In this document: positions 45,056-54,142 of the stretch, piece by piece
Position numbering within the stretch: the first letter of the stretch is position 1
How the letters are laid out: every line of letters starts with the position of its first letter
Source: Tepidibacter mesophilus
GTDB taxonomy: Bacteria > Bacillota > Clostridia > Peptostreptococcales > Peptostreptococcaceae
NCBI RefSeq assembly: GCF_002724055.1
Contig: NZ_BDQY01000012.1
Location: 1-64,000 of the forward strand
Length of the DNA stretch: 64,000 nt
Direction of reading: 5' to 3'
Made by a program: the position numbers and the translations under genes
Notes under the pieces: model-generated
The model's database searches: none
What the model was told of the DNA's origin: nothing
The model's input: only the letters and a program-made list of their open reading frames with translations

Positions 45056-45085
45056 ATATAGATGTCCTTTTTAGGACATCTATAT
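45056..45085 (+). terminator. Perfect 13-bp hairpin after the tube genes (attenuator candidate)
   Basis: ATATAGATGTCCT pairs perfectly with AGGACATCTATAT around TTTT. There is no downstream T run, so it could be a weak attenuator, or a 3' stabiliser that keeps sheath and tube mRNA more abundant than the chaperone and signalling genes behind it. Confidence 0.6.
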
Positions 45086-45103
45086 TGATAAAGGATAAAA
45101 GTT

Positions 45104-45529
45104 ATGAAAAATTTATATCAGATATTAGAAATTGATAAAAATGCATCTCAAAGTGAAATAAAAAAGGCATATAGAAAACTAGCTAAAAAGTATCATCCGG
45201 ATATAAATCCAGATGATAAAAATGCATGTGACAAGTTTAGAGAAATAGCACAGGCATATGAAATATTAAGTGATGAAAAAAAGAGAAAAGAATATGATAA
45301 TAAATTATTAAATTTCAAAAAAACAAATAAAACAAATGATAATTTTAGTAAAGATAAAAAAGAAAATATGAAAAAACCAGATGGAATGAACGTAGACTTT
45401 GAATTTGAAAGATTCTTTGGTTTTAATCCAAAAACTAAAGAGACAAAAGAAAATTTTGTAAATAAAAGGAAAGACCCTTTTGATACAACAAATATTTTTA
45501 ATTCTTTCTTTAAAGTAAAAAGAGATTAA
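45104..45529 (+). CDS. J-domain protein (DnaJ-like), 141 aa
   Basis: Residues 1-65 form a complete J domain: [23 protein letters not shown] (over helices I-II, only partly listed), the invariant HPD in [13 protein letters not shown] near residue 33, and [21 protein letters not shown]. The rest is a short Lys/Asn/Phe-rich tail without zinc-finger or substrate domains, so it is a class III J protein. These recruit and stimulate a specific Hsp70. An Hsp70/actin-fold ATPase lies 6 kb downstream in the same gene run, a likely partner. Overlaps the next gene by 1 bp. Confidence 0.9.
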   Translation: MKNLYQILEIDKNASQSEIKKAYRKLAKKYHPDINPDDKNACDKFREIAQAYEILSDEKKRKEYDNKLLNFKKTNKTNDNFSKDKKENMKKPDGMNVDFEFERFFGFNPKTKETKENFVNKRKDPFDTTNIFNSFFKVKRD

Positions 45530-46101
45530 TGGAGTTGATGACTTTGAAAAAGTCGATTTCAAATAACATAAAAATTATTGACTTTACAATATCTATTATT
45601 TCAATAATGACAGGTATATATGTATATATGAATATAGATAACAAATTAATAAAAAACACATCAATGTACTTGCTTGGGATAATAGCAGCTGTTTATATGA
45701 TAAGAGTATTCACTACAAAATTAACAGACCCTATTGAAATTGATGATGTAAAAACCATTAATAATATAAGTAGTCTGGCACTAGTAAATGAAGAAAATCA
45801 AATAATAAAAGAATGGGATTTGTTTAATAAAACAGCTTTACTAATAGGTAAAAATAATAAAGAAAATGAAGTTGATATAGATTTAAGTGAAGCTACATAT
45901 GCATCATTAATAGATTCGCAACACGCAGTTTTGAATTTTGCATCAGGTAGTTGGTATATAGAAGATTTATATTCACAAAATGGTATTAGCATAGAAAAAG
46001 TTGAAGACAAAATAAGGTATAAATTATCAAAAGATAAACCTTGTACAATATTTAAAGGAGATGTCGTCTTTATAGCTAAAACTAAACTTTTGATTAGATG
46101 A
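45529..46101 (+). CDS. Membrane-anchored FHA-domain protein, 190 aa
   Basis: Two hydrophobic segments (about residues 14-32 and 42-60) put the N-terminus in the membrane. The cytoplasmic C-terminal part has an FHA-type pattern: LLIGKNNKENEVDID, SLIDSQHAVLNFASGSWYIEDLYSQNG and CTIFKGDVVFIAKTKLLI, where the canonical GR, SxxH and NG positions are read as GK, SQH and NG. FHA domains bind phosphothreonine; the Gly-Lys in place of Gly-Arg leaves binding uncertain. The start is ambiguous: ATG 45529 or 45538, or TTG 45544, which is better spaced from GGAG. Confidence 0.7.
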   Translation: MELMTLKKSISNNIKIIDFTISIISIMTGIYVYMNIDNKLIKNTSMYLLGIIAAVYMIRVFTTKLTDPIEIDDVKTINNISSLALVNEENQIIKEWDLFNKTALLIGKNNKENEVDIDLSEATYASLIDSQHAVLNFASGSWYIEDLYSQNGISIEKVEDKIRYKLSKDKPCTIFKGDVVFIAKTKLLIR

Positions 46102-46120
46102 TGAAACGGAGTGTTAGTAA

Positions 46121-46627
46121 ATGAGCCTTATTAGATGTCAAAATGGGCATATGTTCAGTTCGAGAAGATACGGAACTATATGTCCTTATTGTAATATAGA
46201 AACAGCGTTAAAGGAAAAACCAGAATTACCTTCAAAAGATTTTGATATTGAATATGAACTATTAAAAGAAGAAGTACAGCCCGTATGCGGTTGGCTTGTT
46301 TGCATCGAAGGATCTAGAGTGGGAAAAGATTATAAAATAAAAGAAGGCAAAAATTTTATAGGTAGATCTGATGATATGGACATACAAATTTTAGGTGATA
46401 ACAAAATTTCAAGAAGAAATCATGCTATTGTAGTATACGATCCTAAAAAGAGAAATTCAGTTTTGTTACCAGGAGATGCATCAGGTATTGCCTATTTAAA
46501 TGATGATGCAGTATATGTTCCAACGCAATTATCACCATATGATGTAATAGAACTTGGGAATAGTAAATTTTTATTTATTCCATTTTGTGGTGAACACTTT
46601 GAGTGGGATGATATAGGTAGGGAGTAA
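46121..46627 (+). CDS. Zinc-ribbon plus FHA-domain protein, 168 aa
   Basis: The N-terminus holds a treble-type zinc motif (CQNGHMFS ... CPYCN). From about residue 55 an FHA domain follows: GWLVCIEGSRVGKDYKI, IGRSDDMDIQ with the canonical GR, and SRRNHAIVVYD with the SxxH phosphopeptide contact. Fha proteins regulate type VI secretion by binding phosphorylated partners, a parallel that fits this locus. It is cytoplasmic and has no membrane segment. Gene spacing of 5 bp to the phosphatase gene suggests cotranslation. Confidence 0.82.
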   Translation: MSLIRCQNGHMFSSRRYGTICPYCNIETALKEKPELPSKDFDIEYELLKEEVQPVCGWLVCIEGSRVGKDYKIKEGKNFIGRSDDMDIQILGDNKISRRNHAIVVYDPKKRNSVLLPGDASGIAYLNDDAVYVPTQLSPYDVIELGNSKFLFIPFCGEHFEWDDIGRE

Positions 46628-46632
46628 CCTGT

Positions 46633-47460
46633 ATGAAAGAGTTAGTTATTTTAATTAGTATAATAGTTGGATTAATCTTAATAAGAGAAATTATAAGCTT
46701 AAAAGCTAAAAATATTAAGTTAAGTAAATTAGAAATAGGAAAAGCTTCTTTAATTGGTGATAGAGAATTTCAAGAAGATTCTATGGATATAGCTTGTATA
46801 GACAATGCAACATTATCAGTTTTAGCAGATGGAAGAGGAAAAAATAAAGCTGGTAAGCTTTCAAGTCTATTAGCAACAAAAATATTTGTAGAACTTTTTA
46901 AACATGATAACTCAATTTCAAATATTAATTATTTTTTTAAAAGAGCTTTTAATATAACAAATAGAGAGATTTTGAAAAAGTTAGATGATAATCAAGGTGG
47001 GGCAAGTATAGTATGTTCAATTGTTATAGATAACCTATTACATTATGCACTAGTTGGAAACACAATGATTGCAGTTTTTAGGAATAATGAACTTATATCC
47101 TTAAGTGAAGGACATACTGCAAATGTACTTGCTAAAAAAGGATTTTATGAAGGCAAAATAAGTAAACAACATGCACTTTGGGCATTAAAAGAAAAGAGAT
47201 TATTGAATTATGTAGGACAAGATGGGTTTAAAGATATAGAAGTGTATGATGTACCAATAGAACTAAAAAAAGAAGATATAATTATATTAATGAGTGATGG
47301 AGTACATAATTATGTGCCATGGAATAATCTTGAATATATTTTAAAACAAAATTTAACATGTAATCAAATAGCACAAAATATAATAAATAAGTTAAATGAT
47401 ATTTATTTAGAAAATAAAGATAATGCTAGTATTATTGTAATGAAATATAAAGGACATTAA
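46633..47460 (+). CDS. PP2C-type phosphatase with N-terminal membrane helix, 275 aa
   Basis: One hydrophobic helix (residues 3-20) anchors a PP2C domain. REFQEDS near residue 46, VLADGRGKNKAG near residue 62, LMSDGVHNY near residue 219 and DNASIIVM near residue 262 keep the Asp residues that bind the metal pair, so it should be active. In type VI systems a PP2C (PppA) reverses threonine phosphorylation sensed by Fha. No kinase gene is present in the window. A TAGGGAG site precedes the ATG. Confidence 0.82.
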   Translation: MKELVILISIIVGLILIREIISLKAKNIKLSKLEIGKASLIGDREFQEDSMDIACIDNATLSVLADGRGKNKAGKLSSLLATKIFVELFKHDNSISNINYFFKRAFNITNREILKKLDDNQGGASIVCSIVIDNLLHYALVGNTMIAVFRNNELISLSEGHTANVLAKKGFYEGKISKQHALWALKEKRLLNYVGQDGFKDIEVYDVPIELKKEDIIILMSDGVHNYVPWNNLEYILKQNLTCNQIAQNIINKLNDIYLENKDNASIIVMKYKGH

Positions 47461-47478
47461 AAATAAGGGTGTAATATA

Positions 47479-49299
47479 ATGAGAAAAATAAATTCGAAAT
47501 TCATAACAACATTTATATCAGAATCAGGTAGTTTTTTACAAAATAAAGATTACTTTGCATTTGTGGAACTAGACAAATTTGCAATATATGTAATTGCAGA
47601 TGGAATAGACAGTGATGCAGATTTAGATAGTGCAAAGATAGCAGTATCTAATATAATAAGTAATTTTAGTGAAGCACCTAGTATGAGAAAAGGGTTTTTA
47701 AAAAAATTATTAAATCTTGCTAATAAAGAATTGATAGAGCAAAGCAAAAACTTAAGATTAAAAGCATCTCTTACTATAGTTGTTACTAACTATGTAAAAA
47801 TAAGATATGCATTTGTAGGAAATACTAGGTTTTGTTTATTTAGAGAAGGGTTCTTAAAATATAAGAGCCAAGATCAGTCATTAACTCAACAATTGGTTGA
47901 TAAAGAAAAAGTACAACTTGATAAACTTGCAAATCACGAAGAAAGAAATAATTTATATTGTTATTTAGGACAAGACCAAAATTTGACACCATATATATCA
48001 AAAAAAATAAAATTGAAAAATGGAGATATTATAACTCTTTTAACTAAAGGTATTTGGGAAAATATAGATAGTTCTGAAATAAGAGATGGACTAGTTGAAG
48101 CAACTGAGTCACAAGAAGTTATAGATAATGTAGAGGATATGCTTTTATCGAAGCAACCTAAAGACCTTGAAAATTACACACTTGCGGTTATATTTATAGA
48201 TAAAATATATGAAAATCCAAAATTAAAGCAAAAAATAAAAAAGATTGTACTTACACTTATTCCAATAATTTTGATTATATTAATTGTTTGTTCAGTATTT
48301 TATTTCAAGAATAAAAAAAGAACTGAACAAATAAATGAAATGAATTATTGTATAAAAAACGCTAGCAATTATATAGAAGATGAGAATTTTATAAGAGCAA
48401 ATGAAGAATATAAAAATGCTCTAGATTTAGCTAAAAAATTAAAGTTAGAAGAGAAAAGAAGTGACATAGATAAATACTTTAAACTTACAGAAATAATTAT
48501 TAATGCAGACAAATATCTTCAAGATTCAAAATATCAAGATGCTTTAGATGAATATTTAAATGCAAAAGAAAAAGGTTATTATGCAGATAACTTAGGAAAA
48601 GACTATATTAATGAACAATCTAATAAAACAAATCAACATATACTAGTCCTTGATGTATTAAAGCAAGCAGATAAAAAAATGGAGTTTGAAGATATACAAG
48701 GAGCTAAACAAGATTATACAATTGCAAGAGATTTAGCTGCTAAAATATTTTTTAAAGAAGCAAAACAAGAAGCTCAAGATAAATTAGATAAAATAAATGA
48801 AGATGAAGCAAAAAAACAAAAAGAAGAAAAAGAAGAGGAAAAAGCTTTAGAAGAAGAACAAGCTAAAACAGATGAAGAAGAAGAAAAAGAAGCTAAAGAA
48901 AAACTTGATGCTCAACTTAATGCTATAGAAATGGCTAAAAAAGGTGATTTAAGCTATAGTATTGGAAGTTATCATGATTCAAAGATGTATTATATTATGG
49001 CTCAAGAGATATATAAGCAAATAGGAATGTATAGTTTTTCAGATGAATTAGAAAAGAAAATACTATTGACAGACAAAAAAATACAAGAAGCTACTATAAA
49101 AAAAGCAAAAGCAGATACATATGTAAAAGATGCAAATACTAAATTTGATCAAGGGAATTTAAATGAAGCTAAAATACTATATTTATTTGCAAAAGACATA
49201 TATGAGGAAGCTAATTTAGAAGATGATTTAAAATCAGTAGAAGAAAAAATAAAAGTAATAAATACTTTAATAGATAAAAAAAATCCAAAAAACTTATAA
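47479..49299 (+). CDS. PP2C-like pseudophosphatase with membrane helix and TPR-like repeats, 606 aa
   Basis: Residues 1-235 have a PP2C fold (YVIADGIDSDADL near residue 38), but the second metal site reads TLLTKGIW (about 185) where PP2C has SDG, and the last reads ENYTLAVIF (about 230) where it has DN. Two metal-binding Asp are therefore lost and catalysis is unlikely. A membrane helix (about 254-276) follows. The rest is made of TPR-like units (for example NFIRANEEYKNALDLAKKL and GNLNEAKILYLFAKDIYEE) split by a Lys/Glu-rich stretch at about 440-475. It may be a sensor or scaffold joining membrane and secretion apparatus. Confidence 0.78.
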   Translation: MRKINSKFITTFISESGSFLQNKDYFAFVELDKFAIYVIADGIDSDADLDSAKIAVSNIISNFSEAPSMRKGFLKKLLNLANKELIEQSKNLRLKASLTIVVTNYVKIRYAFVGNTRFCLFREGFLKYKSQDQSLTQQLVDKEKVQLDKLANHEERNNLYCYLGQDQNLTPYISKKIKLKNGDIITLLTKGIWENIDSSEIRDGLVEATESQEVIDNVEDMLLSKQPKDLENYTLAVIFIDKIYENPKLKQKIKKIVLTLIPIILIILIVCSVFYFKNKKRTEQINEMNYCIKNASNYIEDENFIRANEEYKNALDLAKKLKLEEKRSDIDKYFKLTEIIINADKYLQDSKYQDALDEYLNAKEKGYYADNLGKDYINEQSNKTNQHILVLDVLKQADKKMEFEDIQGAKQDYTIARDLAAKIFFKEAKQEAQDKLDKINEDEAKKQKEEKEEEKALEEEQAKTDEEEEKEAKEKLDAQLNAIEMAKKGDLSYSIGSYHDSKMYYIMAQEIYKQIGMYSFSDELEKKILLTDKKIQEATIKKAKADTYVKDANTKFDQGNLNEAKILYLFAKDIYEEANLEDDLKSVEEKIKVINTLIDKKNPKNL

Positions 49300-49313
49300 A
49301 AGTAGGAGGATAA

Positions 49314-50594
49314 ATGAAAGATAACATTCATGAAAAAATAAATAAACTTGAAAATTTAAAAGACAGGGCTTTGTTAAAAGAATTATTGAGTGAAGTATTC
49401 ATACCGTTATATGAGCATAGCGAGAATATGTATACTTCTCTTGAAGATAGAGTCTTTGAAGAAATTGAATATACTCAACAAAACTATAGTGTATATACAA
49501 GTATAGTAAAAAAACAAGATTTTGATCCTATACATTATTTCTTAGCTCCAATGATAAAAGAAGATATACAGGATAAAGAATATGACCTTAAGTATATATT
49601 GGAGACGATGATTGAAAACAAGCAAGTAAATATGTTCAAAGTATTTTTTAAATGTGATTATTTAATATTTAAAGATATATTAAAAGACAATGTAGTATTT
49701 AAAGGTAATATCAAAACAAATAAGAATGACTATGAAGCTTGTTTTAAGATAAAAACAAATACAGAGTACAAAAATCAAATATACAAACTATATCAAATGT
49801 TTATAAGAAATAATATACCATGGACAACTATAAATGCACCGTACATATCGAGAATAGTTGATGTAGTATTAGTTGAATATGAAGAAGGTATTACAAAAGA
49901 TGAGATGATACAAGAAGTTAATGTGGATTTTGGAGAATTTGGAAAATACATAGAATATGATATGGTTCCTATTTGGAATATACAAGAGCGAACTTTGAAA
50001 AGCACAGGATTTCCTATGCCGTGTGAAGATAAAATAAATTTTGAGCATATTATTTCTTTGAAAAGTGAAGGAGTAGAACATGGATATTTAGTTGTATATG
50101 ACAATGAAGATATAAATCATATAAGACATACAAAGGATAGCTTAATGATAACAGGTGAAATAGAAGAAGCTAGAGATTGGGACATATTTAAAATATTAAA
50201 AATAAGGGAATCAAAACTTGATAAATACAGTTATGAATTAGTATCTAATTCAAAAAAAGTAAGCTTTATAGAAAAGCTAAGTAGTAAAAATAAAGTTAAT
50301 ATTAAAACAAAGGCAGAGCTTATAAGAACAATAAATTCATTTGAAGTATCTAAATATCTTGAGTTTAAAGATGTAAAAATAGTAGATATAAAAGATGATC
50401 TAAAAGAAGAAACTTATGATATGAATTCTTTTATAATAGATGAGATAAGAGATCAGGATTATGCTAAAAGATTAATATTATATTTTACTTTAAAAGAAAA
50501 TAACTGCTTTATAATAAGAGATTTATTAAGCTTTATAGTCTCGCAAATACAACTTAATTATCCAGAATATAAGTGTGAAGGAAGATTAATATGA
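49314..50594 (+). CDS. Conserved protein of the secretion-like locus, candidate baseplate component, 426 aa
   Basis: I recognise no family. The N-terminal 70 residues are helical (INKLENLKDRALLKELL), the middle part (about 150-290) is beta-rich with VDVVLVEYEEG and YLVVYDNEDINHIRHTK, and the C-terminal 90 residues mix both. No signal peptide or membrane helix is present. It lies between the signalling genes and the Hsp70-like gene and overlaps the next gene by 4 bp, so the two products may form a complex. Size and position are compatible with a TssF- or TssK-like baseplate part; this is only inference. Confidence 0.4.
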   Translation: MKDNIHEKINKLENLKDRALLKELLSEVFIPLYEHSENMYTSLEDRVFEEIEYTQQNYSVYTSIVKKQDFDPIHYFLAPMIKEDIQDKEYDLKYILETMIENKQVNMFKVFFKCDYLIFKDILKDNVVFKGNIKTNKNDYEACFKIKTNTEYKNQIYKLYQMFIRNNIPWTTINAPYISRIVDVVLVEYEEGITKDEMIQEVNVDFGEFGKYIEYDMVPIWNIQERTLKSTGFPMPCEDKINFEHIISLKSEGVEHGYLVVYDNEDINHIRHTKDSLMITGEIEEARDWDIFKILKIRESKLDKYSYELVSNSKKVSFIEKLSSKNKVNIKTKAELIRTINSFEVSKYLEFKDVKIVDIKDDLKEETYDMNSFIIDEIRDQDYAKRLILYFTLKENNCFIIRDLLSFIVSQIQLNYPEYKCEGRLI

Positions 50595-51286
50595 ATTACA
50601 TCTGGGATATATTAGTCAGAGCAGACCAACAAAATATAAAAAAAGAAAATATAACTTTTAAATGTGCAAAAACATATAGTCCATATATGGAAGTTGCATT
50701 TGAAGATTTAAACAAATCAGAAATTGATGAATCACTTATAGTAGAAATAAATCCATACTATAGGTTTTTTCCTATATTTAAAGATATATTTGATATTAAT
50801 TTTGAGGAGAGCATTGAACTAAGAGAAGTATTATTTGATATTTTAATACATTTCCTAGGAAATGTTGATTTAAAACAAGGGCTTTCTAAAGAAGAATATT
50901 ATAAAAAATATATTATAAAAGATATATTAGAAAATATATTCTCTCAAAAGATAAAAAAAAGCATACAAATCTTTAATGATAAAGAAAGAGAAATTGTAAT
51001 ATCTAGTCTTATAAAATTATACACAACAGGAGTATCGTTAGAAATATTTAAGAGCATAGTGAACAAAATGTTTAAAAAAAGTACTACTTACATAAATAAT
51101 GATAATAAGAAAGAAATATTAATATACATTGGACAAAAACGAACACAAGAACTGGAAAACAAGATAGATGTGTTAATGGATCTGTTTTTACATATAGATT
51201 TTAAAGTGTTTTTATATTGGCAATACCATTTTGGAATTTTGGGAGTAGAAGATACTATGAAAATAGAGAATATGGTGTTGTACTAG
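50591..51286 (+). CDS. Conserved protein of the secretion-like locus, 231 aa
   Basis: No family recognised. The opening NYIWDILVRADQQNI, the segment VEINPYYRFFPIF near residue 54 and the helical C-terminal half with FLYWQYHFGILGVEDTM stand out. The product is soluble. Translation is coupled to the preceding gene by ATGA overlap. An assembly or baseplate role with its upstream partner is possible. Automated names such as peroxidase for this kind of protein would have no visible basis: I see no haem or thiol motif. Confidence 0.4.
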   Translation: MNYIWDILVRADQQNIKKENITFKCAKTYSPYMEVAFEDLNKSEIDESLIVEINPYYRFFPIFKDIFDINFEESIELREVLFDILIHFLGNVDLKQGLSKEEYYKKYIIKDILENIFSQKIKKSIQIFNDKEREIVISSLIKLYTTGVSLEIFKSIVNKMFKKSTTYINNDNKKEILIYIGQKRTQELENKIDVLMDLFLHIDFKVFLYWQYHFGILGVEDTMKIENMVLY

Positions 51287-51311
51287 ATTAAGAAATTTAG
51301 GTGATCAAAAT

Positions 51312-53891
51312 ATGGGATATTCATACAAATTATATAAAAATAATGATAAAAAAGAAAATACGAAAATAGGTAGATATAAAGAAAATGAACTAACAAAAAT
51401 GACAACATTTCAATTAAGAGAAATATGTATAAAGGAAAAGTTGATCAAAAATTTGCTAAACCCATTAAATAAAGAAGAACTTATAAGGCTTATCATGAGG
51501 TACAGAGGAATAAATGAAAGCTTACTTATAAAGCATCAAAGTGATACTGGGCTTGAAAGATTACAAGATTTTATAAAAAGTGCAGAAAAAATAATAATGG
51601 ATGATAAAAATATAAATTCACCAGCAAAAATTATTCTGTATGATAAATTAAGTGTAGAAATATTTGATAATTATACTATAAGTTCAAATGACGATTTAGA
51701 TGAATCAAACATTTTATTGGTAGATGAAGACTTTAATATATGTACTATATTTAACTTAATTAACGGAAACGATGAGAACTATTACTTAGTAAAAAATGAA
51801 AATATAAAAGCTTCAAAAAGTATTGATAAGAAGTATAGCTTACTATATTTTGATAACCGTGAATCAGATATTATATATGACATATATAATAACAATATTA
51901 AAAATACACCAAAATATTTAAAACTTTATAAATTAAATGTTCTGGATTTTAATATTAAAAAATTACTGGATACAGATAATCATCTTGCAATAGACTTTGG
52001 AACAACTAATACTACAGCTGGAATTTATACAAATAATGAAGTCTTAGATGATATTAGTGTAGCTAAGGTTATAGATACAACTTCTAATGATTTAAACATA
52101 ACACCTCTTATTCCAAGCGTTGTAGGTATAAAGTCTATAAAAGACGAAAATGTAGAATATACATTTGGGTATGATGCTATCAAGTTATCCAAACTAAGCT
52201 ATGTAGATGATGGAATATGCATATTCTATGATATAAAAAGATGGATAAGTGATTATGAAAAAGAAGAAAAAATAACAGACATAAATGGACAAAGGACTTT
52301 TATAAAAAGAAAGCATATGATAAAAGCCTATCTTGAATATATTATAAATATTGCAAAACAAAGATTCAAATATAACTTTAAAAAAATACATATATCATGT
52401 CCATCAAAACAAAAATACAAATTTTATATGCTTTTTAAAGAAATACTGAGTGACTATGACATAGAATATGAAAATATGTTAGATGAAGGAGCAGCAGTAT
52501 TATTCAATACTATATCTGAATTAATACAAAAACAAAGATATAAAGAAGCAATGACATATAAAGCATTAATTATAGATTGTGGAGGAGGAACTACTGATTT
52601 ATCCTCTTGTGATTTTAATATACAAAACAACAGAATCTCTTATGAAATAGACATACAAACATCATATGAAAATGGAGATACTGACTTTGGAGGCAATAAC
52701 CTCACCTTTAAGATAATACAGTTAATAAAAATCATGTTTGCACACAGATTAATGAATAGTGAGGAAAACATTAAGAAAAATGTATTGGATGATTTTGATA
52801 TTGACTTATTTAGATTTGTAGATGAGCATGGAGTACGTGAAATATACACAAGGTTAGATGAGGAATATGAAAAAGTAGAAGACATAATACCAACTAAGTT
52901 TAAAAATCATGAGAATAAAAGTAGTGAAGATTATTTCAAAGTAAAAAGCAACTACTACTTGTTATTTGAATTAGCTGAGAAAGTAAAAAAAGAATTTTTT
53001 AATAACAAACATAATTTAGAAATACTTATTACATCAAAAGAAGATACTGACTGTGATAAAGAAATTATATATTTTGATAGATGGAAAATCCATACATATA
53101 ATGATGGTTGCTTAAATCAAATAAAAGATAATTTAGAATTAAAATTAAATATATACGATATAGAAACTTTGTTAAAGGCTGATATATACAATATTATCAA
53201 AAAGTTTTTAGAAAATATATATAAAGAAGATAAGCTTTTAGAATACTCAATCATCAAACTTACTGGACAATCCTGTAAAGTAGATATATTTAAAGAAGCA
53301 CTAAAGGAATTTATACCGGGTAGAATTATACAATCTAGAAAAAATAAAAAAGGACAAAAAGAAAATTACGACTTAAAGCTAACCTGTATAAAAGGAGCAC
53401 TTAAGTATCTACAAGCAAAGAAATTTGGTTATATGAATGTAAATATAAATACCAAAATACCGACACTTCCATATGTAATAAGTGCCTACAACCATAGAGG
53501 AGATGAAAAAACACTTATACATAGCTTAGATAAGAACAATACAAGCGGAAGTATTTCAAGAACAATGCAAAGAATCACTTTAAAGCTTTATCTAAAAGAT
53601 GCAAACAATCATACAAGATATGAATACGAGTATGAGAATAAACCAGAAGAGTTTACTAAAACAACAGTTTATGAAATAGAAGAAAAGTACAAGGATATTA
53701 TTACACAAGAAGAAACAGACAATATAGTTAATAAAGAGGTTAAGTTCTTCGTATGGGCAAAAAGAGATCATTGGGGATTTTGTGTAGTACCAGTATTAAG
53801 AGATAATGAAATGTTGCTTATAGGGAAAGAAGAATTCTTTAGTTTTGAAAATGGAACTTGGGAAACTAACTTCTTTGATGGATTAAAGTAG
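51312..53891 (+). CDS. Hsp70/actin-fold ATPase with extra N-terminal domain, 859 aa
   Basis: Residues about 222-690 form an ASKHA ATPase of the Hsp70 kind: phosphate 1 loop AIDFGTTNTTAGIY near 224, phosphate 2 loop IIDCGGGTTDLSS near 420, and an adenosine-site equivalent IIKLTGQSCKVDIFKEAL near 645. The first about 215 residues are unusual; TTFQLREICIKEKL ... NKEELIRLIMRYRG (about 29-66) looks like a SAP-type helix-extended-helix motif. The C-terminal about 160 residues are beta-rich but not a standard DnaK substrate domain. A J-domain gene in the same operon makes a chaperone pair likely. It could assist assembly or recycling of the sheath in place of the absent ClpV. Confidence 0.75.
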   Translation: MGYSYKLYKNNDKKENTKIGRYKENELTKMTTFQLREICIKEKLIKNLLNPLNKEELIRLIMRYRGINESLLIKHQSDTGLERLQDFIKSAEKIIMDDKNINSPAKIILYDKLSVEIFDNYTISSNDDLDESNILLVDEDFNICTIFNLINGNDENYYLVKNENIKASKSIDKKYSLLYFDNRESDIIYDIYNNNIKNTPKYLKLYKLNVLDFNIKKLLDTDNHLAIDFGTTNTTAGIYTNNEVLDDISVAKVIDTTSNDLNITPLIPSVVGIKSIKDENVEYTFGYDAIKLSKLSYVDDGICIFYDIKRWISDYEKEEKITDINGQRTFIKRKHMIKAYLEYIINIAKQRFKYNFKKIHISCPSKQKYKFYMLFKEILSDYDIEYENMLDEGAAVLFNTISELIQKQRYKEAMTYKALIIDCGGGTTDLSSCDFNIQNNRISYEIDIQTSYENGDTDFGGNNLTFKIIQLIKIMFAHRLMNSEENIKKNVLDDFDIDLFRFVDEHGVREIYTRLDEEYEKVEDIIPTKFKNHENKSSEDYFKVKSNYYLLFELAEKVKKEFFNNKHNLEILITSKEDTDCDKEIIYFDRWKIHTYNDGCLNQIKDNLELKLNIYDIETLLKADIYNIIKKFLENIYKEDKLLEYSIIKLTGQSCKVDIFKEALKEFIPGRIIQSRKNKKGQKENYDLKLTCIKGALKYLQAKKFGYMNVNINTKIPTLPYVISAYNHRGDEKTLIHSLDKNNTSGSISRTMQRITLKLYLKDANNHTRYEYEYENKPEEFTKTTVYEIEEKYKDIITQEETDNIVNKEVKFFVWAKRDHWGFCVVPVLRDNEMLLIGKEEFFSFENGTWETNFFDGLK

Positions 53892-53900
53892 CGTAGTGCT

Positions 53901-54100
53901 TAAATGATGTATGCAAAAATAACGCTCATACAATGAAAATTTTGAAAAAACTAAGTTGAATTCCATAAAAAATCCTAAAACTTCAAAAACTCGCTAAGGC
54001 TCAGACATAGAAGTTTCTTAACGGATTTTTTATTCCATGCAACAAGTTTTTTTACAAAATTTTCAAAGGCATTCACTTATATTTTTACATACATCATTTA
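53901..54100 (-). repeat. Hairpin repeat, copy C (about 200 bp palindrome)
   Basis: TAAATGATGTATG at the left end pairs with CATACATCATTTA at the right end. Pairing continues inward with bulges to the core at 53988-54007, which on the minus strand reads TGTCTGAGCCTTAGCGAGTT. It fills most of the gap behind the Hsp70-like gene. Confidence 0.85.
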
Positions 54101-54142
54101 AATTTTGCATTGGCTATATAGAAGAGAGAAAGAGGGGATAGA

